DNA from: Pontibacter sp. E15-1
GTDB lineage: Bacteria; Bacteroidota; Bacteroidia; Cytophagales; Hymenobacteraceae
NCBI RefSeq assembly: GCF_022601975.1
Contig: NZ_JAKVIR010000023.1
Coordinates: 1 to 64,000, forward strand
Length of the DNA: 64,000 nt
Reading direction: 5' to 3'
The notes under the pieces are model-generated. The model saw nothing but the letters and a program-made list of their open reading frames with translations, was not told where the DNA came from and did not search any database. A program made the translations under genes and the position numbers. Positions 34,245-43,616 of this stretch are shown here, piece by piece (position 1 is the first letter of the stretch; every line of letters begins with the position of its first letter).

Positions 34245-34955
34245 ATGAGCAATGACCCAATGGGGGCCGCGATGCTGGATTACCTGCAGGGCAATGCCGC
34301 AGCAGAGGTGATCGTGGCCAGTAACCTGACAGAAGATGATATCATTCCGGCTTATTACCTGTTCCGGGAGGAAAAGGAAATGCCTGAGCTGGAGTTGCTG
34401 GCCCTTGCGGCTTGCCAAGGCGCTGTTCTGGATGTGGGCGCCGGCGCCGGAAGCCATACCCTCGCCCTACAGAATCGGGGCCATGAGGTTACCGCCCTCG
34501 ATTTTTCTGCTGGCGCCGTGGAGGTGATGCGGCAGCGGGGTGTCCGGAACGTGCTGCACCAGGATATACTGGACCTAAAAGACGCGCGGTATGACACACT
34601 GCTTCTGCTCATGAACGGGATCGGCATTGCGGGCGACCTGTCGGGGCTCGACCGGTTTCTGCGGCACGCCAAATCCCTCCTGAAACCGGGCGGGCAGCTG
34701 TTACTGGAGTCTTCGGATATCCTATACATGTTTGAAGACGAGGACGGCTCTGTGCTGCTCGACCTGAATGCTGGCTATTACGGGGAGGTAAAATACAACA
34801 TGACCTATAAAGACCACGAGAGTGGCTGGTTCAACTGGCTTTTTATCGATGCCGCCATCTTGGAGGACCATGCCACGGAGGCGGGCTTTGGCTTTGAGGT
34901 GTTGTATGAGGGCGAGTTCGGGAATTACCTGGCCCAACTGACTTTGCTAGCCTAG
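34245..34955 (+). CDS. Class I SAM-dependent methyltransferase
   Basis: 236 residues from ATG at 34245. SAM-binding motif I is VLDVGAGAGSHTLAL, followed by VTALDFSAGAVEVMR and DILDLKDARYDTLLLLMNGIGIAG. The substrate is not indicated. An in-frame TTG eight codons upstream is less likely. It lies 44 bases before the nitroreductase gene, so the two are probably co-transcribed. Confidence 0.87.
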   Translation: MSNDPMGAAMLDYLQGNAAAEVIVASNLTEDDIIPAYYLFREEKEMPELELLALAACQGAVLDVGAGAGSHTLALQNRGHEVTALDFSAGAVEVMRQRGVRNVLHQDILDLKDARYDTLLLLMNGIGIAGDLSGLDRFLRHAKSLLKPGGQLLLESSDILYMFEDEDGSVLLDLNAGYYGEVKYNMTYKDHESGWFNWLFIDAAILEDHATEAGFGFEVLYEGEFGNYLAQLTLLA

Positions 34956-34999
34956 GCCTGGCAGAAGCACATTTAACCGAAGTCCAAATACAGTTATAC

Positions 35000-35689
35000 A
35001 TGTCAGACGCAACTTATCCTTTCATCCCATACCAGCCGATGCGCTTCTCCGAGGAGGAGACGCTGGAACGGGCGGCGGCATACCAGCAGTTTATGCAAAG
35101 GCGCCGCAGCGTCCGGGACTTCTCTGCCAGGGCGGTGCCCCGCGAAGTTATCGAGCAGTTGATCATAACGTCCGCCTCAGCCCCCTCCGGGGCACACAAA
35201 CAGCCCTGGACTTTCTGTGTGGTGTCTGACCCGCTTCTGAAAAAGCAGATCCGGGAGGCTGCCGAGAAAGAGGAGCGGGATTCGTACAGTGGACGCATGA
35301 CGCCGGAGTGGCTCGAAGACCTTGCGCCCCTGGGCACCGACTGGCGCAAGCCTTTCCTGGAAACTGCCCCGTACCTTATCGTCGTGTTCAGGAAAGCCTA
35401 TGACTATACTCCAGACGGCACCAAACGCAACAACTACTACGTGGCCGAGTCGGTGGGCATCGCCTGCGGCTTTCTGATCGCCGCCATACATCAGGCGGGC
35501 CTCGTGACGCTGACCCATACCCCGAGCCCGATGAATTTCCTGAGCAGGCTTTTGCAGCGCCCCGACAACGAGCGCCCGTTCCTGCTGCTGCCTGTCGGGT
35601 ACCCTGAGGTTGGGGCCAAAGTGCCTGATCTGAGCCGCAAACCTCTGGAGCAGGTGTCGGTATGGTATGAGCAAAAGCCAGCCCACTGA
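35000..35689 (+). CDS. Nitroreductase-family flavoprotein, iodotyrosine-deiodinase-like
   Basis: 229 residues. FMN-binding start RRRSVRDFSARAVP, then SAPSGAHKQPWTF, NNYYVAESVGIACGF and the C-terminal LLPVGYPEVGAKVPDLSRKPL. The closing motif and the segment TLTHTPSPMNFL are those of the iodotyrosine deiodinase (IYD/BluB-like) branch, whose bacterial members reductively dehalogenate halophenols or act on other aromatics. The substrate in this organism is unknown. Cytosolic; probably co-transcribed with the methyltransferase gene. Confidence 0.87.
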   Translation: MSDATYPFIPYQPMRFSEEETLERAAAYQQFMQRRRSVRDFSARAVPREVIEQLIITSASAPSGAHKQPWTFCVVSDPLLKKQIREAAEKEERDSYSGRMTPEWLEDLAPLGTDWRKPFLETAPYLIVVFRKAYDYTPDGTKRNNYYVAESVGIACGFLIAAIHQAGLVTLTHTPSPMNFLSRLLQRPDNERPFLLLPVGYPEVGAKVPDLSRKPLEQVSVWYEQKPAH

Positions 35690-35799
35690 CTTTTCTGTTT
35701 TTTGCGTTCTTCTTCCATCCTGGCGTGAGCAGTGCCGTAAGATAAAGCACTGCCTTCAAAATAGGCCCGCATTTGAAAAAATCATAGCCATCAAAACAC

Positions 35800-36708
35800 A
35801 TGAAAAAATCGTTTCAAACGACGTGGGATATCACCAAGGAAACCTTTAAGGACTTTTCGAATGACAAGCCGCTGGACTATGCCGCCATTATCGGCTTTTA
35901 TACCATTTTCTCACTCCCGGCAGTGCTTATCATTATTATCCGCATTGCGGGGGCCGCCTTTGGCCAGGATGCCGTGCGCGGGGAGGTGGTGAAGCAGATT
36001 GGCGGGGTGGTGGGCCGCAACAGCGCCGAGCAGATTCAGAGCATCATTGAGAACGCCAGTCAGTCGGATGCCACGACCATTGGTACACTGGTCGGCGTAG
36101 CGACCATGATCTTTACGGCCACCACAGTTTTTGTGGCCCTTCAGGATTCTATCAATGCCATGTGGGAGGTAAAAGCGAAACCCGAGAGAGGCTGGATAAA
36201 GCTGATTCTTGACCGGATGCTTTCGCTTGCCCTGGTCGTGAGCCTTGGGTTTCTGTTGCTGGTGTCGCTTTCGGTGGATATTGTGATGGGGGTAATCAAC
36301 AACTACTTGCGCGAGAACCTGACGGGCGTTGCGGTCTACCTGATCACAACGGCCAATGTGGTTATCTCCATCCTGATCAGCGTGCTGATTTTTGCCGCCA
36401 TTTTCAAGGTGCTGCCTGATGCCAAAATAAAGTGGCGCAACGTATGGGTGGGCGCTTCTGTCACAGCCATCCTGTTCGTCATCGGCAAGTATATCCTCAA
36501 CATCTACTTCCAGCACGACCCTTTGGCCGACACCTACGGGGCGGCCGGTTCTTTGGTCCTGATCCTGGTATGGGTATACTATGCCTCGGTTATCTTTCTG
36601 CTCGGGGCAGAATTTACCCAGGTATACTCTCGCGTAAACGACAAGGGCATCCGGCCAAAAGACAATGCCGTCAAAGTTAAGACGGAGGAGATAGAGTCGG
36701 AGGGCTAG
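35800..36708 (+). CDS. YihY/BrkB-family membrane protein
   Basis: 302 residues with five or six membrane helices (for example FYTIFSLPAVLIIIIRI and SLALVVSLGFLLLVSLSVDI). The family signature GAAGSLVLILVWVYYAS..F..GAEFTQVY is at the C-terminus. Once annotated as RNase BN, the family is now regarded as inner-membrane proteins of uncertain transport-like function. Monocistronic; followed by a bidirectional terminator. Confidence 0.9.
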   Translation: MKKSFQTTWDITKETFKDFSNDKPLDYAAIIGFYTIFSLPAVLIIIIRIAGAAFGQDAVRGEVVKQIGGVVGRNSAEQIQSIIENASQSDATTIGTLVGVATMIFTATTVFVALQDSINAMWEVKAKPERGWIKLILDRMLSLALVVSLGFLLLVSLSVDIVMGVINNYLRENLTGVAVYLITTANVVISILISVLIFAAIFKVLPDAKIKWRNVWVGASVTAILFVIGKYILNIYFQHDPLADTYGAAGSLVLILVWVYYASVIFLLGAEFTQVYSRVNDKGIRPKDNAVKVKTEEIESEG

Positions 36709-36771
36709 AAATATCGCCTAATGGCGCACCCAGGGGTGTTGCTGCCGGGAGATGCGGAAATCCTGTATGGG

Positions 36772-36824
36772 TATAAACAAAACAGCGAAGCAACCTGTGA
36801 AGGTGCTTCGCTGTTTTGTTTATA
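36772..36824. terminator. Bidirectional terminator, 21-bp perfect stem
   Basis: Perfect inverted repeat 36772-36792 with 36804-36824. The arms carry AAACAAAA and TTTTGTTT, giving U-rich tails on both strands. It lies between YihY (plus, ending 36708) and pdhB (minus, ending 36843). Confidence 0.82.
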
Positions 36825-36842
36825 TACCTGATGTAAGGCAGG

Positions 36843-37832
36843 CTATTTTGCTTCTTTCTGGTACATTACCTGTTTTACGGCGTCGATGGTGCGCTCTACG
36901 TTGGGCAGGGAGGCCTCGATGAGGGTAGGTGCGTACGGAAGCGGCACGTCGCGGCAGGTCACGCGTTTTACCGGTGCGTCCATATAATCAAAGGCGTTGC
37001 TCTGGATATGGTAGGCCAGTTCGGCAGAGATCGATGCCAGCGGCCAGGCTTCTTCCACCACCACCATGCGGTTCGTTTTCTTCACCGACTCAATCAGTGT
37101 CTTGTAATCGATAGGGCGCACGGTGCGCAGGTCAATCACTTCGGCGCTGATGCCGTCTTTGGCCAGCTCCTCGGCGGCGGCAAGCGCCACTTTCATGATC
37201 TTGCCAAAGGAAACGATGGTCACGTCAGTGCCTTCGCGCTTGATGTCGGCCACGCCGATGGGCAGGGTATACTCTTCCTCAGGCACCTCGCCTTTGTCGC
37301 CGTACATCTGCTCCGACTCCATGAAGATAACCGGGTCATTGTCGCGGATAGCTGATTTCAGCAGGCCCTTGGCATCATATGGGTTTGAGGGCACCACAAC
37401 CTTCAGGCCGGGAGTGTTGGCAAACCAGTTCTCGAAGTTCTGAGAGTGCTGCGAAGACAGCATGCCCGCACTGCCAGTCGGACCACGGAACACCATCGGG
37501 GCGCTGTACTGGCCTCCGGACATAGACATGATCTTCGCGGCAGAGTTGATCACCTGGTCGATGGCGACAAGCGAGAAATTGAAAGTCATGAACTCGATGA
37601 CAGGGCGCAGGCCGTTGATTGCGGCGCCCACGCCGATACCGGCAAAGCCAAGCTCAGCAATCGGGGTGTCAATCACGCGCTCCGGGCCAAATTCGTCCAG
37701 CATGCCCTGGCTCACTTTGTAAGCCCCGTTGTAGTCGGCTACTTCCTCACCCATCAGAAATACACGCTCATCGCGGCGCATTTCCTCAGACAGTGCTTCG
37801 CGCAGGGCTTCTCTAAACTGTATACTTCGCAT
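36843..37832 (-). CDS. pdhB: Pyruvate dehydrogenase E1 component, beta subunit
   Basis: 329 residues, full length. Transketolase-like pyrimidine domain with RDERVFLMGEEVADYNGAY, substrate region MTFNFSLVAIDQVINSAAK, and the C-terminal domain starting PIGVADIKREGTDVTIV. With the alpha subunit it decarboxylates pyruvate using thiamine diphosphate. No alpha subunit, E2 or E3 gene is adjacent, so pdhB stands alone here. A branched-chain 2-oxoacid E1 beta subunit is the closest alternative but the overall match favours pyruvate. Confidence 0.9.
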   Translation of the reverse strand: MRSIQFREALREALSEEMRRDERVFLMGEEVADYNGAYKVSQGMLDEFGPERVIDTPIAELGFAGIGVGAAINGLRPVIEFMTFNFSLVAIDQVINSAAKIMSMSGGQYSAPMVFRGPTGSAGMLSSQHSQNFENWFANTPGLKVVVPSNPYDAKGLLKSAIRDNDPVIFMESEQMYGDKGEVPEEEYTLPIGVADIKREGTDVTIVSFGKIMKVALAAAEELAKDGISAEVIDLRTVRPIDYKTLIESVKKTNRMVVVEEAWPLASISAELAYHIQSNAFDYMDAPVKRVTCRDVPLPYAPTLIEASLPNVERTIDAVKQVMYQKEAK

Positions 37833-37917
37833 ATATGATGTTTTAATTCTTCTGTTCTGAAAGTAAAATTAAGAGAAGTCTGTCAATTTCCAATGTCTTA
37901 TTTCTTTTATGCGGCGG

Positions 37918-39699
37918 CTATTGCTGCAGCAAGGCATCTTTGTATGGGGCTTTGTCGCGGTAAGGCGCAAATTCAAGGTCATTAATCGCTTTTTCCATCA
38001 ACGCCTTATCAGAATGCACGGCTTTGCGAAGGTGCTGCTCCAGCAACTGGGCATCGTCTGTCCGGGCCCCGATGAGGGCAAGGCTATAGTGCGCCAGTCC
38101 GTCGTTAGGCTTTTCCGCCAGTGCCTGGGTATAAAACTCTGCGGCCCCCTCGTAATTTTCTTTGAGAAGGTAGCTCAGGCCGAGGTTCATGTTGGTTTGG
38201 TATCCGGACCCGGCATAGCGTAGGCTTTCGATGGCCTCGTTATACTGACCCGCTTCAATCTCCAGCGCGGCTTTATCGGCAAACACCTGCTGCAGTAATT
38301 GCTCGTCGCCGCCAGCCTTGATGGCACTGTCATAGAATTTAAGTGCATCCAGCAAAGCGCCTTGCTGATGGTATGCACTGGCCAGGCTATAATATACCTC
38401 CAGGGAAGGATTGCGGAAACTGGCGTACGTCAGGTTATGGATGGCCTTGCTCAGCAGAGCCTGCTTCACGGCTGGCCGGTACTCTTTGCGGGCCATCTCG
38501 TTGTATACCACCCCCAGGTTATAGTAGGCGGGCCACTTGTCTGAGGTTTTGATGGCAGCCTCGTACAGTTTGCGCTTCTCGTCGAGGAGGGGGGTGAGGG
38601 TGGCCGCATGCTGCAGTTCCTGTTCCGTCAGCACGTCGCCAGCGGTGTTTTCGGTAGCCATCTTCTGCGCCAGCACATAGAGCTCATAATCCGGCTTCCG
38701 GTTGCGGTTGTAGTCAACCTCCAAGCGCGCGGCCCGCAGACCGGGGTAGATGTAGTGCTCGATGTAGGTATAAACAGGCAACTGTCGTAGGGCCTTCAGC
38801 TTTTCGGTTTGGCTCTGGCTGCTCTCCAGAATGCTGAGGGCTTCCTTTTTGTCAGGCTTGGGGAGGGGGGAGGTCTGTAACCTTTGCTTCAGCAAATCCA
38901 TCGGGGCAATCTCCACAGCCGTTTGGATCGTAACCTTCTTCCCACTGTAATCAAGCGTGCCTAGCTTTTTGCGGTACAATTCCTCAAGGGCTTTGGCGCG
39001 TTTCCGGGCCAGGTTAGGGCCTGTCTCGTCTGGCGACTGGCTGGCGGTGATCGTGATCTGCTGCGTACTCACATTATCGAGCACATACTGTTGCAGCAGT
39101 TGCTCCTCGGGGCCGTGGTTGCTCTGTAGGGCGGTTTTGTTAGGGTCGAAGTAAAAGACAACCGTGCCCGGCTGGCTGGCAGCGTCCTGGTACGTGTCCG
39201 CTAAAAAGCTGAAGGAATTGTTGCGCACCAGTAGCAGCGGTGTAGTCACCAACCCGACCGCCACTTCTTTCGGGGAGGTATAGCGCACATCGCCTTTCGC
39301 GTCGTCCATGGCGCGGCCCTGCACCAGTAGCCGACCCGGGTTTTTCTCGGGAGCGTAAGGAAACACCAGTTGCCGGATGACGGTGGGGGTGCCATTTTCA
39401 TAAACAAACTCCCCAAACTTGAAGCTATAGGTGGCGATGTCCTCGCGCTTCATGCCATACTCGTAAAAAATATCCAGTTTATACGTCTGTTTCTCCCGGA
39501 TGAGCTTCTCGGGAACTTGTGCCTTCAGTTCGAAGTTAACATACTGTCCGTTGGCTACCAGTGGGTTAGGCATAACCGTGACGGTTTGCTTTTTTTCGGC
39601 TGTGCTCACCATGCGTTGGAGGGTGCAACCGGAGCCAGATACGCTGAGGGCAAGGGTGAGTGAGAGTATTAGATTTTTGTTTTTTTTGTACTGCTGCAT
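37918..39699 (-). CDS. Lipoprotein with OmpA-like middle region and TPR repeats
   Basis: 593 residues. Lipobox SGSGC gives the lipidated Cys at about residue 25. Residues 40-170 look beta-rich. Residues about 180-260 resemble an OmpA-like domain (VVFYFDPNKTAL; SPDETGPNLARKRAKALEELY), which can bind peptidoglycan. The C-terminal half (about 370-590) is a series of TPR units (AYYNLGVVYNEMA, VYYSLASAYHQQG, TNMNLGLSYLLKE, AHYSLALIGA). It is probably an outer-membrane scaffold protein facing the periplasm. Function unknown. Monocistronic. Confidence 0.82.
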   Translation of the reverse strand: MQQYKKNKNLILSLTLALSVSGSGCTLQRMVSTAEKKQTVTVMPNPLVANGQYVNFELKAQVPEKLIREKQTYKLDIFYEYGMKREDIATYSFKFGEFVYENGTPTVIRQLVFPYAPEKNPGRLLVQGRAMDDAKGDVRYTSPKEVAVGLVTTPLLLVRNNSFSFLADTYQDAASQPGTVVFYFDPNKTALQSNHGPEEQLLQQYVLDNVSTQQITITASQSPDETGPNLARKRAKALEELYRKKLGTLDYSGKKVTIQTAVEIAPMDLLKQRLQTSPLPKPDKKEALSILESSQSQTEKLKALRQLPVYTYIEHYIYPGLRAARLEVDYNRNRKPDYELYVLAQKMATENTAGDVLTEQELQHAATLTPLLDEKRKLYEAAIKTSDKWPAYYNLGVVYNEMARKEYRPAVKQALLSKAIHNLTYASFRNPSLEVYYSLASAYHQQGALLDALKFYDSAIKAGGDEQLLQQVFADKAALEIEAGQYNEAIESLRYAGSGYQTNMNLGLSYLLKENYEGAAEFYTQALAEKPNDGLAHYSLALIGARTDDAQLLEQHLRKAVHSDKALMEKAINDLEFAPYRDKAPYKDALLQQ

Positions 39700-39833
39700 A
39701 TCCTGTTATTCTCTTTAGTCGTAAAATGTACTCGCAGAGCCCTATAAATCCGTTATAAATTGCACGGAATATAACCCTGTTTTTTGGCTTTTGTCGGGCA
39801 AAAGCGTAAATTTAGTTATTCTAATCTACAACA

Positions 39834-40052
39834 ATGAAGCGTCTACAGTACTTTATCGAGTCCCAGGCATTTGGGGTATGTACGATGCTGGGTGATAAGC
39901 TTGGCATCGCTACCAGTAGCATCCGCCTGTCGTTTATATACCTTTCTTTCCTAACCATGGGCTCGCCCGTGATCTTGTACCTGATGCTGGCTTTCTGGAT
40001 GAACGTGCAGAAAAGCTGGCGACGCGAGCGCAGCACTGTCTGGGACTTATAA
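39834..40052 (+). CDS. PspC-domain small membrane protein
   Basis: 72 residues, one PspC domain. GVCTMLGDKLGIATSSIRL is the family opening and is followed by one or two membrane helices (SFIYLSFLTMGSPVILYLMLAFWM). PspC proteins belong to the phage-shock/envelope-stress response, but short single-domain members also occur alone. Its last bases overlap the stop of the convergent glycosyltransferase gene. A near-consensus -7 box (TAAATTTA, 39807-39814) with a TTTTG 20 bases upstream lies just before it. Confidence 0.82.
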   Translation: MKRLQYFIESQAFGVCTMLGDKLGIATSSIRLSFIYLSFLTMGSPVILYLMLAFWMNVQKSWRRERSTVWDL

Positions 40053-41069
40053 TTCCCGCACGGTCCGCTTCTGCCTCACGAAATATTGCCATACGATACT
40101 CCCCCTGTAAACGCCGGTCATCTCCGGAAAATTACCTTTTTGACGCTGTGCCTTTCGCTGACTATGCCAGTAGTTTCGGTTGCGCAGCAGATCTACATGC
40201 GCGTCTAACACAGCCCGTGCGTCCTCTTTTTGCCCGGCCATCACCATTCGCAGCGCAGCCACCCAATCGAGCAGTACCCGCAGCAATAGCGTAGAAAGCA
40301 ATTCTTTGGAGGGGATATTCTTGTAAAGCAGCGCCAGCCCGTTGCGGAAGTTGAGGTATGTTTTGCGGGGGTTTGATTTGTGCAGCGTGCCACCACCGAC
40401 GTGCAACACACTGCTTTGGCCGCTGTACATTACCTTATACCCGGCGTTTTTGGCCCGCCAGCAAAAGTCGATCTCCTCCATGTGCGCAAAAAAGGCGGGC
40501 TCCAATCCTCCGAGCGACCTGAATACTTCCGCACGCACAACCATGCAGGCACCGGTCGCCCAGAAAATCTCCTGCACGTCGTTATACTGCCCCCGGTCTT
40601 CCTCGAGCGTTTCGAACAGGCGGCCTCTGCAGTACGGATAGCCCAGGTAATCGAGCAGGCCCCCGCCCGCGCCGGCATACTCGAAAAAATCAGGATGCTG
40701 CTGCGAGAGGATCTTGGGCTGGCAAACCGCGATGCCGGCATCTGCGTCCATCAACCCGATGACGGGCTGCAGCCAGCCCTGCGGAACGGCCACATCGGAG
40801 TTGAGCAGCACATAGTAAGTTGCCTCCACCTGACGCAAGGCCAGGTTATACCCCTCGCAGAAGCCAAAGTTCTCGGAGAGCAGAATGCGGCGCACCTGCG
40901 GAAAGCGGGCTTCCAAAAAAGCAACGGAACCGTCGGTGGAGGCATTGTCGGCCACGATTATCTCGCAGCCAACGCTGTGCGCCACCACCGAAGGCAGAAA
41001 CTCCTCCAGATACCGCAGCCCGTTCCAGTTTAGAATGACGATGGCTACGCGCGGGGAATTATAATCCAA
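40047..41069 (-). CDS. Family 2 glycosyltransferase
   Basis: 340 residues, beginning at a TTG that overlaps the ybaB stop by 11 bases. GT-A fold: VAIVILNWNGLRYLEEFLPS, then the DxD-type LLNSDVAVP and the late HMEEIDFCWRAK, as in rhamnosyltransferase-like enzymes. The donor and acceptor are unknown. The overlap with ybaB implies co-transcription, although the two products have no evident shared role. Confidence 0.87.
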   Translation of the reverse strand: MDYNSPRVAIVILNWNGLRYLEEFLPSVVAHSVGCEIIVADNASTDGSVAFLEARFPQVRRILLSENFGFCEGYNLALRQVEATYYVLLNSDVAVPQGWLQPVIGLMDADAGIAVCQPKILSQQHPDFFEYAGAGGGLLDYLGYPYCRGRLFETLEEDRGQYNDVQEIFWATGACMVVRAEVFRSLGGLEPAFFAHMEEIDFCWRAKNAGYKVMYSGQSSVLHVGGGTLHKSNPRKTYLNFRNGLALLYKNIPSKELLSTLLLRVLLDWVAALRMVMAGQKEDARAVLDAHVDLLRNRNYWHSQRKAQRQKGNFPEMTGVYRGSIVWQYFVRQKRTVREL

Positions 41070-41394
41070 AGCTTCCTAGGTCTAGGCCGGGTATGTTTGG
41101 CAACAGGCCTTCGGTGTGTTTCTTCATCTCTTCCTGGGCGCGCTCACCGGCTGTCAGCATGGCGTTGTTTACGGCAGCCACTACCAGGTCATTCACCATC
41201 TCGCGGTCATCGGCGTTCAGGATCGAGTCGTCAATCTCGATTTTAAGGAGCTTGCGCTGCCCGTCCACTGTGGCTTTCACCAGCCCGGCACCAGACTCGG
41301 CGGTAACGGTGATATCCTTCAGCTTTTCCTGCGCTTCTTTCAATTTGGCCTGGACTTCTTTCATCTTGCCCATCATGCCGAACATGTCAAACAT
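41059..41394 (-). CDS. ybaB: YbaB/EbfC nucleoid-associated protein
   Basis: 111 residues from ATG at 41394. Opens MFDMFGMMGKMKEVQAKL, then KDITVTAESGAGLVKATVDG and the C-terminal GLLPNIPGLDLG typical of the family. It binds DNA as a dimer. The frame is open 23 codons further upstream, but that part ends within the -7 box at 41468-41461, so the ATG at 41394 is right. Co-transcribed with the glycosyltransferase gene that overlaps its end. In many bacteria ybaB pairs with dnaX and recR; that arrangement is absent here. Confidence 0.93.
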   Translation of the reverse strand: MFDMFGMMGKMKEVQAKLKEAQEKLKDITVTAESGAGLVKATVDGQRKLLKIEIDDSILNADDREMVNDLVVAAVNNAMLTAGERAQEEMKKHTEGLLPNIPGLDLGSFGL

Positions 41395-41460
41395 AGTTTC
41401 TTGTTTTGTGGATGTAAGTGTACGTGTACGAATTTTAGGTTGATTCGCCTGCGCTCTCCG

Positions 41461-41468
41461 CAAATATA
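41461..41468 (-). promoter_or_regulatory. Candidate ybaB promoter
   Basis: Plus-strand CAAATATA, read as TATATTTG on the minus strand, 67 bases before the ybaB ATG. No upstream TTG seen. Confidence 0.45.
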
Positions 41469-41559
41469 CGCATAAGCTTGTTTTGCGGAAGCTTAAGCCC
41501 GCTTCCTCGCGCGGGCAGTATGGCTTCAGGTATGGCCTGGCCGGTATACCGTTACGGGT

Positions 41560-43467
41560 TTAGCGCAACAGCGTCACCGTGCCCGTTCGGCGCTTTGCCG
41601 CCCCAGATTTTGAGACAGCGTTTATCTCATAGGCATACGCCCCGGTCGGCAACAATTTTCCGTTGTAAGTTCCATCCCAGGCGGGTTCGGACGCAGTGCC
41701 TTCATACACCACACGGCCTGAGCCGTTGTAAATCCGAATAGTGTAGTCGCTAAAGAAGCGCCCCTTCACCTCAAATGTGTCGTTCAGGCCGTCCCCGTTT
41801 GGGGTGAAGCCGCTGGGCACATACAGCTGTAGTTCCTGTTCCACCTCCACCACATTGGAGTAGGTGACGGAGCCATCGCTTAAGCTGCCTTTAATGCGAT
41901 AACGAAGCCGCTGCAGTTCATCTTGCAGCGACCGGTCAGTATAAGTTTCGCCGGAGGCCGGGTAACTGCTGATGCTGTTGCCTGCCTCATCCAGTACTTC
42001 AACAGTATAGCTGACCATACCTGTCGGAAAACCTGTGTAGGCAGACCATTCCAAAAAGACAGCGGCACCGTCTGGCTGTTGTTTTGCCCTCAGGAAAATA
42101 GGGCAGGAGATAGCGCTAAGCGGTGAGGTATTGCCGCAAGCGTTGGTATAGGTGGCGCGGTAGCAGGTCGCAGCTAGTGGGTCGCTGTCTGTGAACTGCG
42201 TCTGCTGCCCCTGTGCGAGGGCTTTGAAAATGCCGCCAGCGACACTTCGCTCCAGGTAAACGGTAGGCCCATCCTCACCCTCCGGCAGTTGCACCAGTAC
42301 CTCTACCTGGTTGCTTATGGTATAAGTGGAGAACAACGTCGGGGGGGCAGGTATGGCTGACGAAAGCACCTGTACTTCCTGGACGACTGACTGGGACACG
42401 CTGCCATCGGAGGCCAGGGCGCGCACTTCATAGCGATAGGCCTGACCGCAACGCACGTCCGTGTCCGTGTATTTGGTGGCAGTCTGGGGCAGTGTCTGGA
42501 GCAGGGTGCCGTTTCTATATAGCTCAAAAGTGCCGGTGGCAAGCATGCTCTGCCACGCAATTTCCACCCGCTCGTCGGCAGTTGCACTTGACTGGATGGC
42601 CACAGAACTGACCACGTTGGAGTTTGGCAGGGCAGATGCACAGGCATCATACGGCACGATGCGGTAATTTAACGCAGTGGCTGTGTTAACGCCGGTTATT
42701 TGTCGCGTTAAAGAACTTTGCGTCACGCTGCGGATGGTGTCGATGGTGCGGTAGCTGCCATTTTGCGATTGCTGCACCAGGTAGCCAAAGCCCGGCTGCA
42801 GGTTCTCCAGATCCAGCTGTAGCTGCCCGCTGGCCGCCTGCTCCAACACCGTGAGTCGGCTTATTTTTGGGGCCGGAACAGAGGGCAGTACGGTGACTTC
42901 TGCAGTGCGCATTCCGGCACATGCTGCACCGGCATAGGCTCCCGTCAGCGTAAGGCTATAGGTGCCCGGTGCAGTATACCGGTGCTGCAGCTGGCTGCCA
43001 GCACGAACGTTTGTGGACGTTGTGCCGTCGCCAAAGTCGAGGCTATAGCTGCTGTAGTTGCTATCGGTAACGGTGATGGTTACAGTGCCTCCTGCGCAGT
43101 TCTGGATGCTGAAGGCCGGGGCGGGAGACTCTTTCACCTCGAACACAACGGAGACCGTGTCGGTGAGCGTGTTGTTGCCATAGTTGGCGATCTGCAGCAC
43201 CCGGTATAGTCCGGGGGAGGTATAGGTATGGTTTTGGGCATCAGATGCGTTTGCGATAGGAGTGCCGTTTTTGTAGTCAAACACGTAATACTCGTTCTCA
43301 TCCGGCACCTGATCCCCGCAGTCCTGGAAAAGGTACTCCTGGCCAACGCAAAGTATCTTCGCTTCCTGCCCCTTCCCATCATAAGCCTTAAAGCATTTTG
43401 TTGTTCCCTGCGCCCAGGCGTGGCAACAGAAGCAGCAGAGGAGCAGTATGTGCAGGAGGTGTTTCAA
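41560..43467 (-). CDS. Secreted PKD/FN3-like protein with type B T9SS sorting domain
   Basis: 635 residues. The only plausible start is TTG at 43467, which gives a good signal peptide (MKHLLHILLLCCFCCHAWAQ). A PKD-like domain lies at about 110-190 (YSLDFGDGTTSTN), followed by fibronectin III-like modules (about 200-535), and the type B C-terminal sorting domain with VPSGFTPNGDGLNDTFEV and YAYEINAV. It would be exported through Sec and the T9SS to the surface. It lies 150 bases after hutH on the same strand, but a functional link to histidine breakdown is unlikely. Confidence 0.87.
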   Translation of the reverse strand: MKHLLHILLLCCFCCHAWAQGTTKCFKAYDGKGQEAKILCVGQEYLFQDCGDQVPDENEYYVFDYKNGTPIANASDAQNHTYTSPGLYRVLQIANYGNNTLTDTVSVVFEVKESPAPAFSIQNCAGGTVTITVTDSNYSSYSLDFGDGTTSTNVRAGSQLQHRYTAPGTYSLTLTGAYAGAACAGMRTAEVTVLPSVPAPKISRLTVLEQAASGQLQLDLENLQPGFGYLVQQSQNGSYRTIDTIRSVTQSSLTRQITGVNTATALNYRIVPYDACASALPNSNVVSSVAIQSSATADERVEIAWQSMLATGTFELYRNGTLLQTLPQTATKYTDTDVRCGQAYRYEVRALASDGSVSQSVVQEVQVLSSAIPAPPTLFSTYTISNQVEVLVQLPEGEDGPTVYLERSVAGGIFKALAQGQQTQFTDSDPLAATCYRATYTNACGNTSPLSAISCPIFLRAKQQPDGAAVFLEWSAYTGFPTGMVSYTVEVLDEAGNSISSYPASGETYTDRSLQDELQRLRYRIKGSLSDGSVTYSNVVEVEQELQLYVPSGFTPNGDGLNDTFEVKGRFFSDYTIRIYNGSGRVVYEGTASEPAWDGTYNGKLLPTGAYAYEINAVSKSGAAKRRTGTVTLLR

Positions 43468-43616
43468 AGGACAATAGGGCGAAGATTGGGTATCTATTTA
43501 TATAATGCCGATCCGCTTGGTTTAGTATGTGTTCCCATCGGCCTGCAGCAAAAAATGCATATCCGAAACTTCATGAGAGAGAAGGAAGCCACAAACTTTT
43601 ACGCTAAACGCGGGAA

